From Methanomicrobiales archaeon (GTDB taxonomy: Archaea; Halobacteriota; Methanomicrobia; Methanomicrobiales; Methanospirillaceae): DNA of 7,471 nt. A program made the translations under genes and the position numbers. Numbering within the stretch: position 1 is the first letter of the stretch; each line of letters begins with the position of its first letter. The notes under the pieces are model-generated. The model saw only the letters and a program-made list of their open reading frames with translations. It was not told the DNA's origin and did no database searches. Positions 1 to 5,919 of this stretch are shown here, piece by piece. The stretch is from contig JAAEES010000050.1 in NCBI GenBank assembly GCA_013415575.1, positions 1-7,471 on the forward strand. The letters are read 5' to 3'.

Positions 1-162
1 CCTGATTGCCCTGATTGCGCCTTCCTTGATGTGTTCGGGGGTGTCGAAATCCGGCTGGCCGAGTCCCATGTTGATGGACCCGGGTCCCGCCGCTTCGAAC
101 AGTTTCCGGATCCCGGAGATTTCGATGCCGAGGCACCGTTCTGCGATGCGGTATTCTTTCAT
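1..162 (-). CDS. Class I/II aminotransferase, N-terminal part (cut by window edge)
   Basis: The reverse strand is open from an ATG at 162 to base 1, giving 54 residues starting MKEYRIAERC and containing INMGLGQPDFDTPEHIKEGA (residues 30-49). The G-x-GQPDFDTPEHI signature is typical of the N-terminus of PLP-dependent fold-type I aminotransferases (aspartate aminotransferase-like), which move amino groups between amino acids and 2-oxo acids in the cytoplasm. The PLP-binding lysine lies outside the window, so substrate cannot be judged. A GGAG ribosome binding site (169-172), 6 bases before the start, overlaps the TAG stop of hxlB (172-174), so the two genes are probably one operon with coupled translation. 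Confidence 0.85.
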   Translation of the reverse strand, partial: MKEYRIAERCLGIEISGIRKLFEAAGPGSINMGLGQPDFDTPEHIKEGAIRAIR

Positions 163-168
163 GCCCGT

Positions 169-174
169 CTCCTA
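169..174 (-). promoter_or_regulatory. Ribosome binding site overlapping the hxlB stop codon
   Basis: On the reverse strand this reads TAGGAG: the hxlB stop codon TAG shares its last G with a GGAG Shine-Dalgarno sequence placed 6 bases before the aminotransferase ATG. It fixes the start of that gene and suggests that ribosomes ending on hxlB help initiate the next one. Confidence 0.65.
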
Positions 175-774
175 CTCGATATTTGCGTGCCGGTTCTTCA
201 GCTCGTTCTCGTCCACCATGGATACCTCCATCAGCTGGGAGATGCAGGCGTCTGCAAAGACCATGGACGCCGTTTCAAACAGGGTGCCCAGAGGTGCAAA
301 GGATTTGTGTTCACCGGTCATCTGCCGCACCTCGAACTCAGCGGTCTCATCCCTGATTTCGTCCCGCTGGTTCTCGATGATCACCATGGCATCGGCAAGT
401 TTTCCGATTCGTGATTCACGGTTCGAGGTGATCAGCGCAATCCTGCCTCCGATCTCTTCAGCGGTTTCAGCGATATCGGCGATGGTCTTGGTGCGGCCCG
501 AACCCGAGAAGATGACCAGGAGGTCGTTCTGCCGCATAGCCGGGGTGATGGTCTCGCCCACCACAAATGCGGTGAAACCGATGTGCATGAGGCGCATTGC
601 GAACGCTTTGGCCACGAGACCCGACCGTCCCGCTCCCATGACGTAAATCCTGTCGGCCGTAAGGATTTCCTGGATGAACGCGTCAATCTCTTCATCCCGG
701 AGGTGGTTGGCGGTCGACCGGATCTTCGACGCCATCAGGCGCATCATATCCTGCACTCTCTGCTTGTGCAACAT
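172..774 (-). CDS. hxlB: 6-phospho-3-hexuloisomerase (SIS domain)
   Basis: This encodes a 200-residue cytoplasmic sugar isomerase. The family interconverts D-arabino-3-hexulose 6-phosphate and fructose 6-phosphate; in methanogens, with hexulose-phosphate synthase, it supplies ribulose 5-phosphate by the reverse ribulose monophosphate route. Visible SIS-domain marks are MGAGRSG (46-52), FAMRLMHIGFTAFVVGET (58-75), FSGSGRT (89-95), PLGTLFE (161-167) and the C-terminal RHANIE. All match archaeal Phi proteins such as MJ1247 as I recall them. Relative to that roughly 180-residue protein there is a slightly longer charged loop before PLGT (about residues 135-158). The start is uncertain: the ATG at 774 has no clear ribosome binding site, while ATGs at 747 and 744 follow an AGGA within GCAGGAT. 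No hexulose-phosphate synthase gene is visible in the window. The downstream aminotransferase appears co-transcribed. Confidence 0.93.
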   Translation of the reverse strand: MLHKQRVQDMMRLMASKIRSTANHLRDEEIDAFIQEILTADRIYVMGAGRSGLVAKAFAMRLMHIGFTAFVVGETITPAMRQNDLLVIFSGSGRTKTIADIAETAEEIGGRIALITSNRESRIGKLADAMVIIENQRDEIRDETAEFEVRQMTGEHKSFAPLGTLFETASMVFADACISQLMEVSMVDENELKNRHANIE

Positions 775-837
775 TTCCGATCAGGATGTTCCTGCATACT
801 ACATGAAATTTCGCAGGTGCCAAAAGATTCTGGTAAT

Positions 838-850
838 GATTTATGTGCGT
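838..850. promoter_or_regulatory. Candidate TATA element(s) between hxlB and the methyltransferase gene
   Basis: GATTTATG (838-845) is the most TATA-like segment of this region on the plus strand. On the minus strand the overlapping bases read CATAAATC. By archaeal spacing (about 25 bases to the start of transcription), plus-strand transcripts would begin near 867 and minus-strand ones near 816. That fits leaders of roughly 60 bases for the methyltransferase and 40-70 for hxlB. The match to consensus is only moderate. Confidence 0.35.
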
Positions 851-864
851 CCGGACTCAAACTC

Positions 865-878
865 TTCTCTGAAGAGAA
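865..878. promoter_or_regulatory. Operator-like dyad TTCTCTGAAGAGAA
   Basis: Perfect 6-bp arms TTCTCT and AGAGAA are separated by GA. An overlapping dyad, CTCTTC-TCT-GAAGAG (862-876), is also perfect. The site sits where transcription toward the methyltransferase gene is predicted to begin, a common place for archaeal repressor operators. Function is inferred from position and symmetry only. Confidence 0.35.
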
Positions 879-929
879 CCCGGGTATCTGAACCAGAATG
901 CCGCAATCCCGGAACGTGATGATGATCCC

Positions 930-1775
930 ATGAACAGTGAGCCGTACTTCACGGATGGCACGTTTACGCTGTACAGTGGAGACTGTCTCCGGATACTCAG
1001 TGAACTCCCCGATGAATCTGTCGACCTTATCTTCGCTGACCCGCCCTACAACCTCTCCAATGGGGGATTCACCTGCCATGCCGGGCGGCGGGCACCGGTT
1101 GACAAGGGAGCATGGGACGTAAGTTCCGGAATTGAAGAGGATTTCCGGTTTCACGAAAACTGGATCCGGGAATGCCGGAGGATCCTCAAAGAGAGCGGTT
1201 CGATCTGGATCAGCGGGACCTACCATTCCATCTACTCCTGCGGGTTTGCCCTCCAGAAGAGCGGATTCCATATCCTGAATGATATCTGCTGGTACAAACC
1301 CAACGCCCCCCCGAATCTCTCGATCCGTTACTTCACCGCCAGTCATGAGACCCTCATCTGGGCACGGAAGGAGCGGGGCTCCCGCCATACCTTCAACTAC
1401 CAGCTCCTCAAGTCAGGGGACTGGCCGGGAGACGACCTGAAGAAAGCAGGCAGGCAGATGAGGACGGTGTGGAGTATTCCCTCACCACGGGGAATGGAGA
1501 AGAAGTACGGCAGCCACCCCACCCAGAAACCCTGTGCTCTGCTGAAACGGATCATCCTTGCCTGCTCCCGGGAAGGTGACCTCGTGCTCGACCCCTTCAC
1601 CGGGAGTTCAACGACAGGGATTGCGGCCTGTGGGACCGGACGAAGGTTTATCGGCATCGACACGGAGCCGCAGTTCCTCGACCTCTCCCTTGCCCGGTAC
1701 CGTGACCTTGTCCAATCCCGGACCGGAAGCGACGACGGGGAGGATGCCGGTTGCACCGATGACGGGGCGACCTGA
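930..1775 (+). CDS. Solitary beta-class adenine DNA methyltransferase, DpnA-like (probably GATC)
   Basis: This 281-residue protein is a predicted SAM-dependent amino-methyltransferase acting on DNA. The catalytic motif IV is DPPY (37-40), preceded by DLIFA. HPTQKP (196-201) precedes motif I, DPFTGSSTTG (221-230). The order IV, target-recognition region, then I defines the beta class. The segments LSNGGF (42-47), VDKGAWD (57-63), WISGTYH (93-99), PNLSIRYFT (128-136) and KAGRQMRTVW (172-181) recall DpnA (M2.DpnII), which makes N6-methyladenine in GATC and accepts single-stranded DNA; GATC specificity here is inferred from that likeness. Motif I has FTGSS where FxGxG is usual. The ATG at 930 is preceded by GTGATGATGATCCC, a GGTGATCC-like ribosome binding site. 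No restriction endonuclease or second methyltransferase gene is adjacent, so it appears to be an orphan. The amidohydrolase gene begins 1 base after its stop. Confidence 0.9.
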   Translation: MNSEPYFTDGTFTLYSGDCLRILSELPDESVDLIFADPPYNLSNGGFTCHAGRRAPVDKGAWDVSSGIEEDFRFHENWIRECRRILKESGSIWISGTYHSIYSCGFALQKSGFHILNDICWYKPNAPPNLSIRYFTASHETLIWARKERGSRHTFNYQLLKSGDWPGDDLKKAGRQMRTVWSIPSPRGMEKKYGSHPTQKPCALLKRIILACSREGDLVLDPFTGSSTTGIAACGTGRRFIGIDTEPQFLDLSLARYRDLVQSRTGSDDGEDAGCTDDGAT

Positions 1776-1776
1776 T

Positions 1777-3048
1777 ATGCCCGGATCCACCCAGGACCGT
1801 TCTCTCCTGGCATCCGGGATCCTTGACCGGGAATATCCGTCCCTGGAACGCCTGTACCGGGACCTCCATTCCCATCCCGAACTCTCCGGCCAGGAACAGT
1901 GGACGTCCGGACGCCTCGCACAGGAACTTCAGGATGCCGGATTCTCGGTCACCCGTGGTATAGGGGGAACCGGGGTAGTCGCCCTTCTCCACAACGGGGA
2001 GGGGCCGGTGCTGATGATCCGTGCTGATATGGACGCCCTGCCGGTCAGGGAAGAGACGGGCCTTCCCTACCAGAGCCTTGTGCGGATGCGGGACAGCCGG
2101 GGCCGCGAAGTTGACGTGATGCATGCCTGCGGCCATGACCTCCACATGACCGCGCTTGTCGGGGCGGCCCGGGCACTCGCCGCCCTCAGCTCCTCATGGA
2201 AGGGTACCCTGATGCTGATCGGGCAGCCGTCCGAAGAGGCGGTCTCCGGGGCGGCCCGGATGATCGCGGACGGGCTCTATACCCGCTTTGCCCGGCCGGA
2301 CGCTGCCATCGCCCTGCATGTGGCACCCGATCTCCCGAACGGGTGTATCGGATACCGGGACGGCCTGATCTCGGCAGGAGGGGAATCTCTCGATATGGTT
2401 GTCTACGGGCTCGGGGGCCATGCAGCCCATCCGGAGATGAGCCACGACCCGGTGGTGCTCGCAGCGCAGATCATCCTCACCCTCCAGACCATCGTTTCCA
2501 GGGAGATCGCAGCAACCGATATGGCCATCCTGACCATTGCTTCCGTGCACGGAGGATCCAAGCACAATGCCATCCCTGACCACGTCACCCTGCAGATCAA
2601 TATCCGCTATTTCCGCGAAGCTGTCCGTGACCAGCTCCTCACCGCCATCCGGAGGGTAGCCGATGGGTGCGCCCGGTCCGCAGGGCTGCCCCCCAATCGC
2701 CTGCCGGCCATCAGCATCCTTCCGGAGTCTGTCCCGCCAATGGAGAACGACCCTGAGCTCACCGGACGGGTAGCGGAGGCATTTCTCCGGGCATATGGTC
2801 CGGACACGGTCAGGAGAATAGAACCGGTCACCGGGAGCGAGGACTTCGGCATGTTCGGGAAGGTGGATCCCCCGGTGCCGATCTGCTACTTCCGTATCGG
2901 GTGTGGTGATGGTTCCTGCGGGTTCCTGCACAGCAGCAAATTTGCTCCCGACCCGGCGATCATCATCGATGCATCCCACGCACTGGTGATCGCAGCGCTG
3001 GAGATCCTTTCCCCGGGCTACCCGCGGTCTCATCCCCGGGGAGTGTAG
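1777..3048 (+). CDS. M20D-family metal-dependent amidohydrolase
   Basis: The 423-residue product matches the usual length of the M20D peptidase group (hippurate hydrolase, IAA-amino acid hydrolase and N-acetyl-diaminopimelate deacetylase relatives), which cleave N-acyl or amide bonds using a binuclear metal site. Visible motifs, numbered from the ATG at 1777, are RADMDALP (82-89), MHACGHDLH (115-123) carrying metal ligands, GQPSEE (149-154) with the catalytic glutamate pair, and ALHVAP (179-184). The dimerisation-domain segment GGHAAHPE (213-220), SKHNAIPD (261-268), TGSEDFGMF (352-360) and FLHSSKFAPD (383-392) follow. All expected catalytic residues are present, so it is likely active; the acyl substrate cannot be read from sequence. 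The frame is open upstream, but codons before 1744 overlap the methyltransferase deeply. ATG 1777 gives the standard N-terminus, with 1759 and 1744 as alternatives. It lies 1 base after the methyltransferase stop, so the two are probably co-transcribed. Confidence 0.92.
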   Translation: MPGSTQDRSLLASGILDREYPSLERLYRDLHSHPELSGQEQWTSGRLAQELQDAGFSVTRGIGGTGVVALLHNGEGPVLMIRADMDALPVREETGLPYQSLVRMRDSRGREVDVMHACGHDLHMTALVGAARALAALSSSWKGTLMLIGQPSEEAVSGAARMIADGLYTRFARPDAAIALHVAPDLPNGCIGYRDGLISAGGESLDMVVYGLGGHAAHPEMSHDPVVLAAQIILTLQTIVSREIAATDMAILTIASVHGGSKHNAIPDHVTLQINIRYFREAVRDQLLTAIRRVADGCARSAGLPPNRLPAISILPESVPPMENDPELTGRVAEAFLRAYGPDTVRRIEPVTGSEDFGMFGKVDPPVPICYFRIGCGDGSCGFLHSSKFAPDPAIIIDASHALVIAALEILSPGYPRSHPRGV

Positions 3049-4538
3049 TGCCGGATCTCTCCGAACGGGACGAGCTCATTCCCTGAGAGCACGGAGACCG
3101 GCCCGTGCCCGCAGCAGATGAGGCAGGAGTCCCTGCCCCCCTGGCATGAACCGGGAGACTCCCGGGCCAGGTCAAGAAGCCTGCGCCGTTCCTGTTTTGC
3201 CACCTCGCTGTCCACATTCACCGAGGTGACAAGAATGACGGCGAGCGTGTTGTATGCCGCCCGGTCAGGGGTAAGGTACCCGAAGTTGATGATGGTATCT
3301 GCTGAAAAGAGGACTCCGATCTCCCTGCAGTACAGGTACACCTGGCCGTGGAGGTGCCCGCCGAGACCTTCAAGAACCTCGAAACGGTACCTGCCGATAT
3401 CCACCGTCCCGATAACCGGGAATCCCGCCCGATCACCGAGGGGGTGCGTGCTGAAGGGAGCGACCTGCCCGGGCGGGTTGAACCGGGAGAAGAGATTGAT
3501 CATGGTGGTGTAGATCTCCTCAAGGACCGAGGCCTCGCTCCGCGATCCATAGGCACGGTTTGCCGCCCTGATGATCTCCAGGGTCCCGGGATGGAGCCGA
3601 GCCGGGACATCGTATGCTCCGCCCGCACCACAGTGATCGGCATCGGCATGGGTGATGATCAGGTCCGAGATCCGGCGGTCCCATCCGGGGACGAGATCGT
3701 CAAGGAGCAGTGCGACATCCCTCGTGTAGATGCCATAGCCGGTATCGACCATCGAGATCCCGTCCGGGGCCTCCATGAGGAAGATGCTCCCGCCGCAGGG
3801 AGGCTGGATACAGTGCAGGGTGAGATCGGGGGCCACCGGTAGGGTCTGGATATCGGCAAAGAAACGGTCGCCGGTCGTACCAGTCAGCGTCCTTCCCGTG
3901 AGGAGGAAGCTCTCGAAGATCTTCTTCGGGTCCTCACCGAGGTTCATCAGTTCCTGGACGGCATGGTTGATGTCCCCGAGGAATGAAAAGAGGAACGGGT
4001 CTTCCGAATCCCCGATAATCTGCCTGATCTGCTGGGCCAGGCGGAGATAGAAAACGGTATCATCGAGCTTCTTCCCGGTGGTATCGTATTCCAGGATCTC
4101 GATCCGGTAGCGTGATTTCAGGGTATCAAGCAGCCGTTCTGCCGCGGCACTCTTCTCGACACTCAGGGTGATCGTCACCCGGTCCGGGTGCCGTCCCCGG
4201 TCATCAAAATCGATGTACGAGATGTTGGCCCGGGATGAGGTGGTATGGTCGAGGAAGGCACAGAGTGCACCGGGTTCGTGGGGAAGGTGGAGGGAGAACT
4301 TGAGAATATGCAGGGGCCGGAGGGTGTCCTGCAGGTATCCGAGTTCTGCAAGCCCCGCCTCGATCCGGGCATAGGATTCCTCCGGGCACGTGACCTCGAA
4401 AAAGACGGTGTGGGGATCGATCCTCTGGTCAAACTGGACGCGGTTGATGTTCCCCTGCTCACGGGTCACCACTGCCGCAGCAGTGTGAAGCGCACCGGGA
4501 TCATTGGGCATTCTCGCAATAAATGAGTATTTCGCCAT
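3030..4538 (-). CDS. Two ACT domains fused to a metallo-beta-lactamase domain
   Basis: The 502-residue protein has two N-terminal ACT-like modules (about 4-75 and 77-150), each with the ligand-loop signature DPGAL (13-17) and EPGAL (88-92). A helical linker (about 160-215) and a metallo-beta-lactamase fold (about 232-502) follow. ACT domains bind small ligands, usually amino acids, and control attached enzymes. The hydrolase-like domain has VDTGYG (264-269), THADADHCG (296-304), GGHLHG (393-398), FSADT (411-415) and CGHG (476-479), giving ligands H297, D299, D301, H302, H395, D414 and H478. The second histidine of the usual HxHxDH is therefore aspartate. Cysteines 465, 472, 475 and 476 cluster before the last histidine. 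The ATG at 4538 follows a GGTGG-type ribosome binding site. The 3' end overlaps the convergent amidohydrolase by 19 bases. Substrate is unknown; an amino-acid-responsive redox or hydrolytic role is inference. Confidence 0.85.
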   Translation of the reverse strand: MAKYSFIARMPNDPGALHTAAAVVTREQGNINRVQFDQRIDPHTVFFEVTCPEESYARIEAGLAELGYLQDTLRPLHILKFSLHLPHEPGALCAFLDHTTSSRANISYIDFDDRGRHPDRVTITLSVEKSAAAERLLDTLKSRYRIEILEYDTTGKKLDDTVFYLRLAQQIRQIIGDSEDPFLFSFLGDINHAVQELMNLGEDPKKIFESFLLTGRTLTGTTGDRFFADIQTLPVAPDLTLHCIQPPCGGSIFLMEAPDGISMVDTGYGIYTRDVALLLDDLVPGWDRRISDLIITHADADHCGAGGAYDVPARLHPGTLEIIRAANRAYGSRSEASVLEEIYTTMINLFSRFNPPGQVAPFSTHPLGDRAGFPVIGTVDIGRYRFEVLEGLGGHLHGQVYLYCREIGVLFSADTIINFGYLTPDRAAYNTLAVILVTSVNVDSEVAKQERRRLLDLARESPGSCQGGRDSCLICCGHGPVSVLSGNELVPFGEIRHYTPRG

Positions 4539-4554
4539 GGAGCCACCGCGAAGT

Positions 4555-4570
4555 ACCAGAATACTCTGGT
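4555..4570. promoter_or_regulatory. Perfect dyad ACCAGA-ATAC-TCTGGT upstream of the ACT/metallo-beta-lactamase gene
   Basis: Six-base perfect arms with a 4-base spacer end 16 bases before the ATG at 4538, in the 102-base gap after the small gene at 4641. The left half, ACCAGAAT, equals the 8-mer repeated in the 775-929 intergenic region. It could be an operator or a leader hairpin. No strong TATA box is visible nearby, so the gene may be read partly from upstream. Confidence 0.4.
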
Positions 4571-4618
4571 GTGGGAGAACATCTCTTTTGTCCTGATGAG
4601 GGAACCGGGCGGGGTGCT

Positions 4619-4636
4619 GAAAGAAAGAGGAAGGGG
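4619..4636 (-). terminator. Pyrimidine-rich tract after the small Mrp-linked gene
   Basis: On the reverse strand, starting 4 bases after the TGA at 4641, the sequence reads CCCCTTCCTCTTTCTTTC. Archaeal RNA polymerase can stop at T-rich tracts without a hairpin, so this is a possible terminator. The T runs are short, so read-through into the ACT/metallo-beta-lactamase gene is possible. Confidence 0.3.
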
Positions 4637-4640
4637 CTCT

Positions 4641-4949
4641 TCACCCGTGGTCGAGTTCTTCGTGCTCCATCAGGAGCGACCCGAAAATGATCTTTTCGAG
4701 TACCTGGGATATGTATTTTATTTTCTGCGCCTGCTCCATATCCATGGTCCGGTTGATATCAGAAAATACCTGGAGCCGAAGCAGGGCGAACCGGAGGCGA
4801 TCGAGATCTTCCTCGGAGAACGTCATCGCCTTCCGGTAGATCGGCTCAATGGAGCCCGGGAAGAGCTGGATATCGTCAAGGACCGCCAGGATATCGTCAT
4901 AGATTTCAAGAGGGTCTCTTCCCCCTTCCAGCACGTCCCGGTACTTCAT
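4641..4949 (-). CDS. Small acidic helical protein of unknown function, coupled to mrp
   Basis: A 102-residue protein that I do not recognise. It starts MKYRDVLEGGRDPLEIYDDI, has no cysteine, no signal peptide and no membrane segment, and is rich in leucine, isoleucine, aspartate and glutamate. Heptad-like helices are likely at about 14-28, 45-64 and 70-95, and it ends in an acidic HEELDHG tail. Its ATG (4947-4949) directly abuts the TAA of the Mrp ATPase gene, and a strong GAGGAG ribosome binding site lies inside the end of that gene, so the reading frame is almost certainly real and co-expressed. By association it may assist Fe-S cluster handling, but nothing in the sequence itself shows this. 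A general cytoplasmic helical adaptor is equally possible. Confidence 0.8.
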   Translation of the reverse strand: MKYRDVLEGGRDPLEIYDDILAVLDDIQLFPGSIEPIYRKAMTFSEEDLDRLRFALLRLQVFSDINRTMDMEQAQKIKYISQVLEKIIFGSLLMEHEELDHG

Positions 4950-5834
4950 TTACTCCTCAACTGCCTTCACGAGCTCTTCCATGACCGCATCCACGCTCTT
5001 CCAGGTGGGGCTGTCCTTGCTCCGGATGACGAACGGGCGGCCCTCATCGCCGGCCTTCCGCATTTCCGGGTCAAGAGGGATCGATCCCAGGAACGGGACC
5101 CCCAGCTGCTCGGCAATCTTTTTCCCGCCACCGCGGCCGAAGAGATCGATCTCCTCGTGACAGTGGGGGCAGACCAGGCCGCTCATGTTCTCGACGATAC
5201 CGATCACCGGCAGGTCGAGCTTCTCCACGAACTTGGCCGCCTTGAGGGCATCCATGGTGGCAACGTCCTGCGGTGTAGTGACGATCACTGCACCCCGGAC
5301 GTTGGGTGCCAGCTGGATGATGGAGAGGGCTTCGTCACCGGTTCCCGGCGGGAGATCTACCACGAGGAAGTCCAGCGGGCCCCAGTCCACTTCCGAGAGG
5401 AACTGGGAGATGGCGCTCATCTTCATCGGGCCCCGCCAGATGACCGGCGTGCTGATATCAGGGAGCAGGAATCCCATGGAGACCACGGCCAGGTTCCCGG
5501 TCACCCGTATCGGCTCGATCATGTTGCCGAGGGTGGTAAGGCGCTGGCTCTCAATCCCGAGCATCTTCGGGAGGTTGGGGCCATGGATATCGAGGTCCAT
5601 CAGGCCGGTCCTGTAGCCATGTGCTGCAAGAGAGAATGCGAGGTTCACGGATACCGTGGACTTCCCCACACCCCCTTTACCGGAGAGGACGAGGATGACA
5701 TGCTTCACATCGATCTCAGCTTTTTTAGGGAGTCCTGCCGGTTTGCTTTTTGCGGTGTCACAGGTCGCAGCGCTCGGGCAGCCTTCACACTGCTGGTCGC
5801 ATTCTTCGGGCGTTGGTTTACCTTTGTCAGTCAT
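4950..5834 (-). CDS. mrp: Mrp/Nbp35-family iron-sulfur cluster carrier ATPase
   Basis: This 294-residue cytoplasmic P-loop ATPase belongs to the Mrp/ApbC/Nbp35 family, which hold and transfer 4Fe-4S clusters to target proteins. The deviant Walker A is SGKGGVGKST (51-60) with the signature lysine K53. GLMDLDIHGPNLPKMLG (77-93), WRGPMK (133-138), FLVVDLPPGTGDE (156-168) and TTPQDVATMDA (186-196) follow the family pattern. The conserved CPHC pair (C222, C225) is the dimer-bridging cluster site. The N-terminus carries C12, C16, C19 and C25, with CxxCx5C spacing as in Nbp35 proteins, suggesting a second, N-terminal cluster. The ATG at 5834 is preceded by GTGAGG six bases upstream and by AT-rich TATA candidates. 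The small downstream gene starts immediately after its stop. In methanogens, with many Fe-S enzymes, this is a central maturation factor. Confidence 0.95.
   Translation of the reverse strand: MTDKGKPTPEECDQQCEGCPSAATCDTAKSKPAGLPKKAEIDVKHVILVLSGKGGVGKSTVSVNLAFSLAAHGYRTGLMDLDIHGPNLPKMLGIESQRLTTLGNMIEPIRVTGNLAVVSMGFLLPDISTPVIWRGPMKMSAISQFLSEVDWGPLDFLVVDLPPGTGDEALSIIQLAPNVRGAVIVTTPQDVATMDALKAAKFVEKLDLPVIGIVENMSGLVCPHCHEEIDLFGRGGGKKIAEQLGVPFLGSIPLDPEMRKAGDEGRPFVIRSKDSPTWKSVDAVMEELVKAVEE
4953..4958 (-). promoter_or_regulatory. Strong ribosome binding site GAGGAG for the small downstream gene
   Basis: GAGGAG on the reverse strand encodes the final glutamates of Mrp and lies 3 bases before the abutting TAA-ATG junction. 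It sets the start of the 102-residue gene and implies translational coupling. Confidence 0.65.
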
Positions 5835-5841
5835 AAAAAAG

Positions 5842-5897
5842 CCTCACTATCTGCCTGTCATTCCTTATAGGGGATATAAAAATAAAGATATATACTT
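5842..5897 (-). promoter_or_regulatory. Promoter and ribosome binding site region of mrp
   Basis: The 85 bases between the RNase HI stop and the mrp start are strikingly AT-rich against the GC-rich genes. Reverse-strand TATA candidates are AGTATATATCTT (5886-5897) and TTTATATCC (5872-5880). Archaeal spacing predicts transcription starts near 5865 or 5851, leaving a short leader with GTGAGG at about 5841-5846 before the ATG at 5834. Confidence 0.55.
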
Positions 5898-5919
5898 ACA
5901 GGCAAAGACAACCGCTCCT

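Larger units (their letters stand above)
827..899. repeat. 8-bp inverted repeat ATTCTGGT ... ACCAGAAT in the divergent intergenic region
   Basis: ATTCTGGT at 827-834 and its exact reverse complement ACCAGAAT at 892-899 lie 57 bases apart, flanking most of the space between hxlB and the methyltransferase gene. The same 8-mer occurs again at 4555-4562, also between genes. Possible regulator half-sites; no binding protein can be assigned. Confidence 0.4.

Noticed and set aside
26..646. A 206-codon plus-strand frame across the aminotransferase and hxlB
   Set aside because: It is the antisense shadow of two genes with unmistakable family motifs, and its translation is low-complexity serine and proline-rich.
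744..1388. A 214-codon minus-strand frame across the hxlB/methyltransferase spacer
   Set aside because: It overlaps the methyltransferase in antisense and would remove the promoter region; no domain is recognisable.
2194..3033. A 279-codon minus-strand frame inside the amidohydrolase
   Set aside because: It is the complement of conserved M20D catalytic codons, with no family resemblance or initiation signal of its own.
930..3048. A new defence island built on the methyltransferase
   Set aside because: No nuclease, helicase, toxin or phage-related gene is next to it; the neighbours are metabolic enzymes.
4569..5870. A 433-codon plus-strand open frame running antisense to mrp and the small downstream gene
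   Set aside because: It mirrors clear Mrp motifs on the other strand, has no recognisable domain or ribosome binding site, and such antisense frames are common in GC-rich coding DNA.
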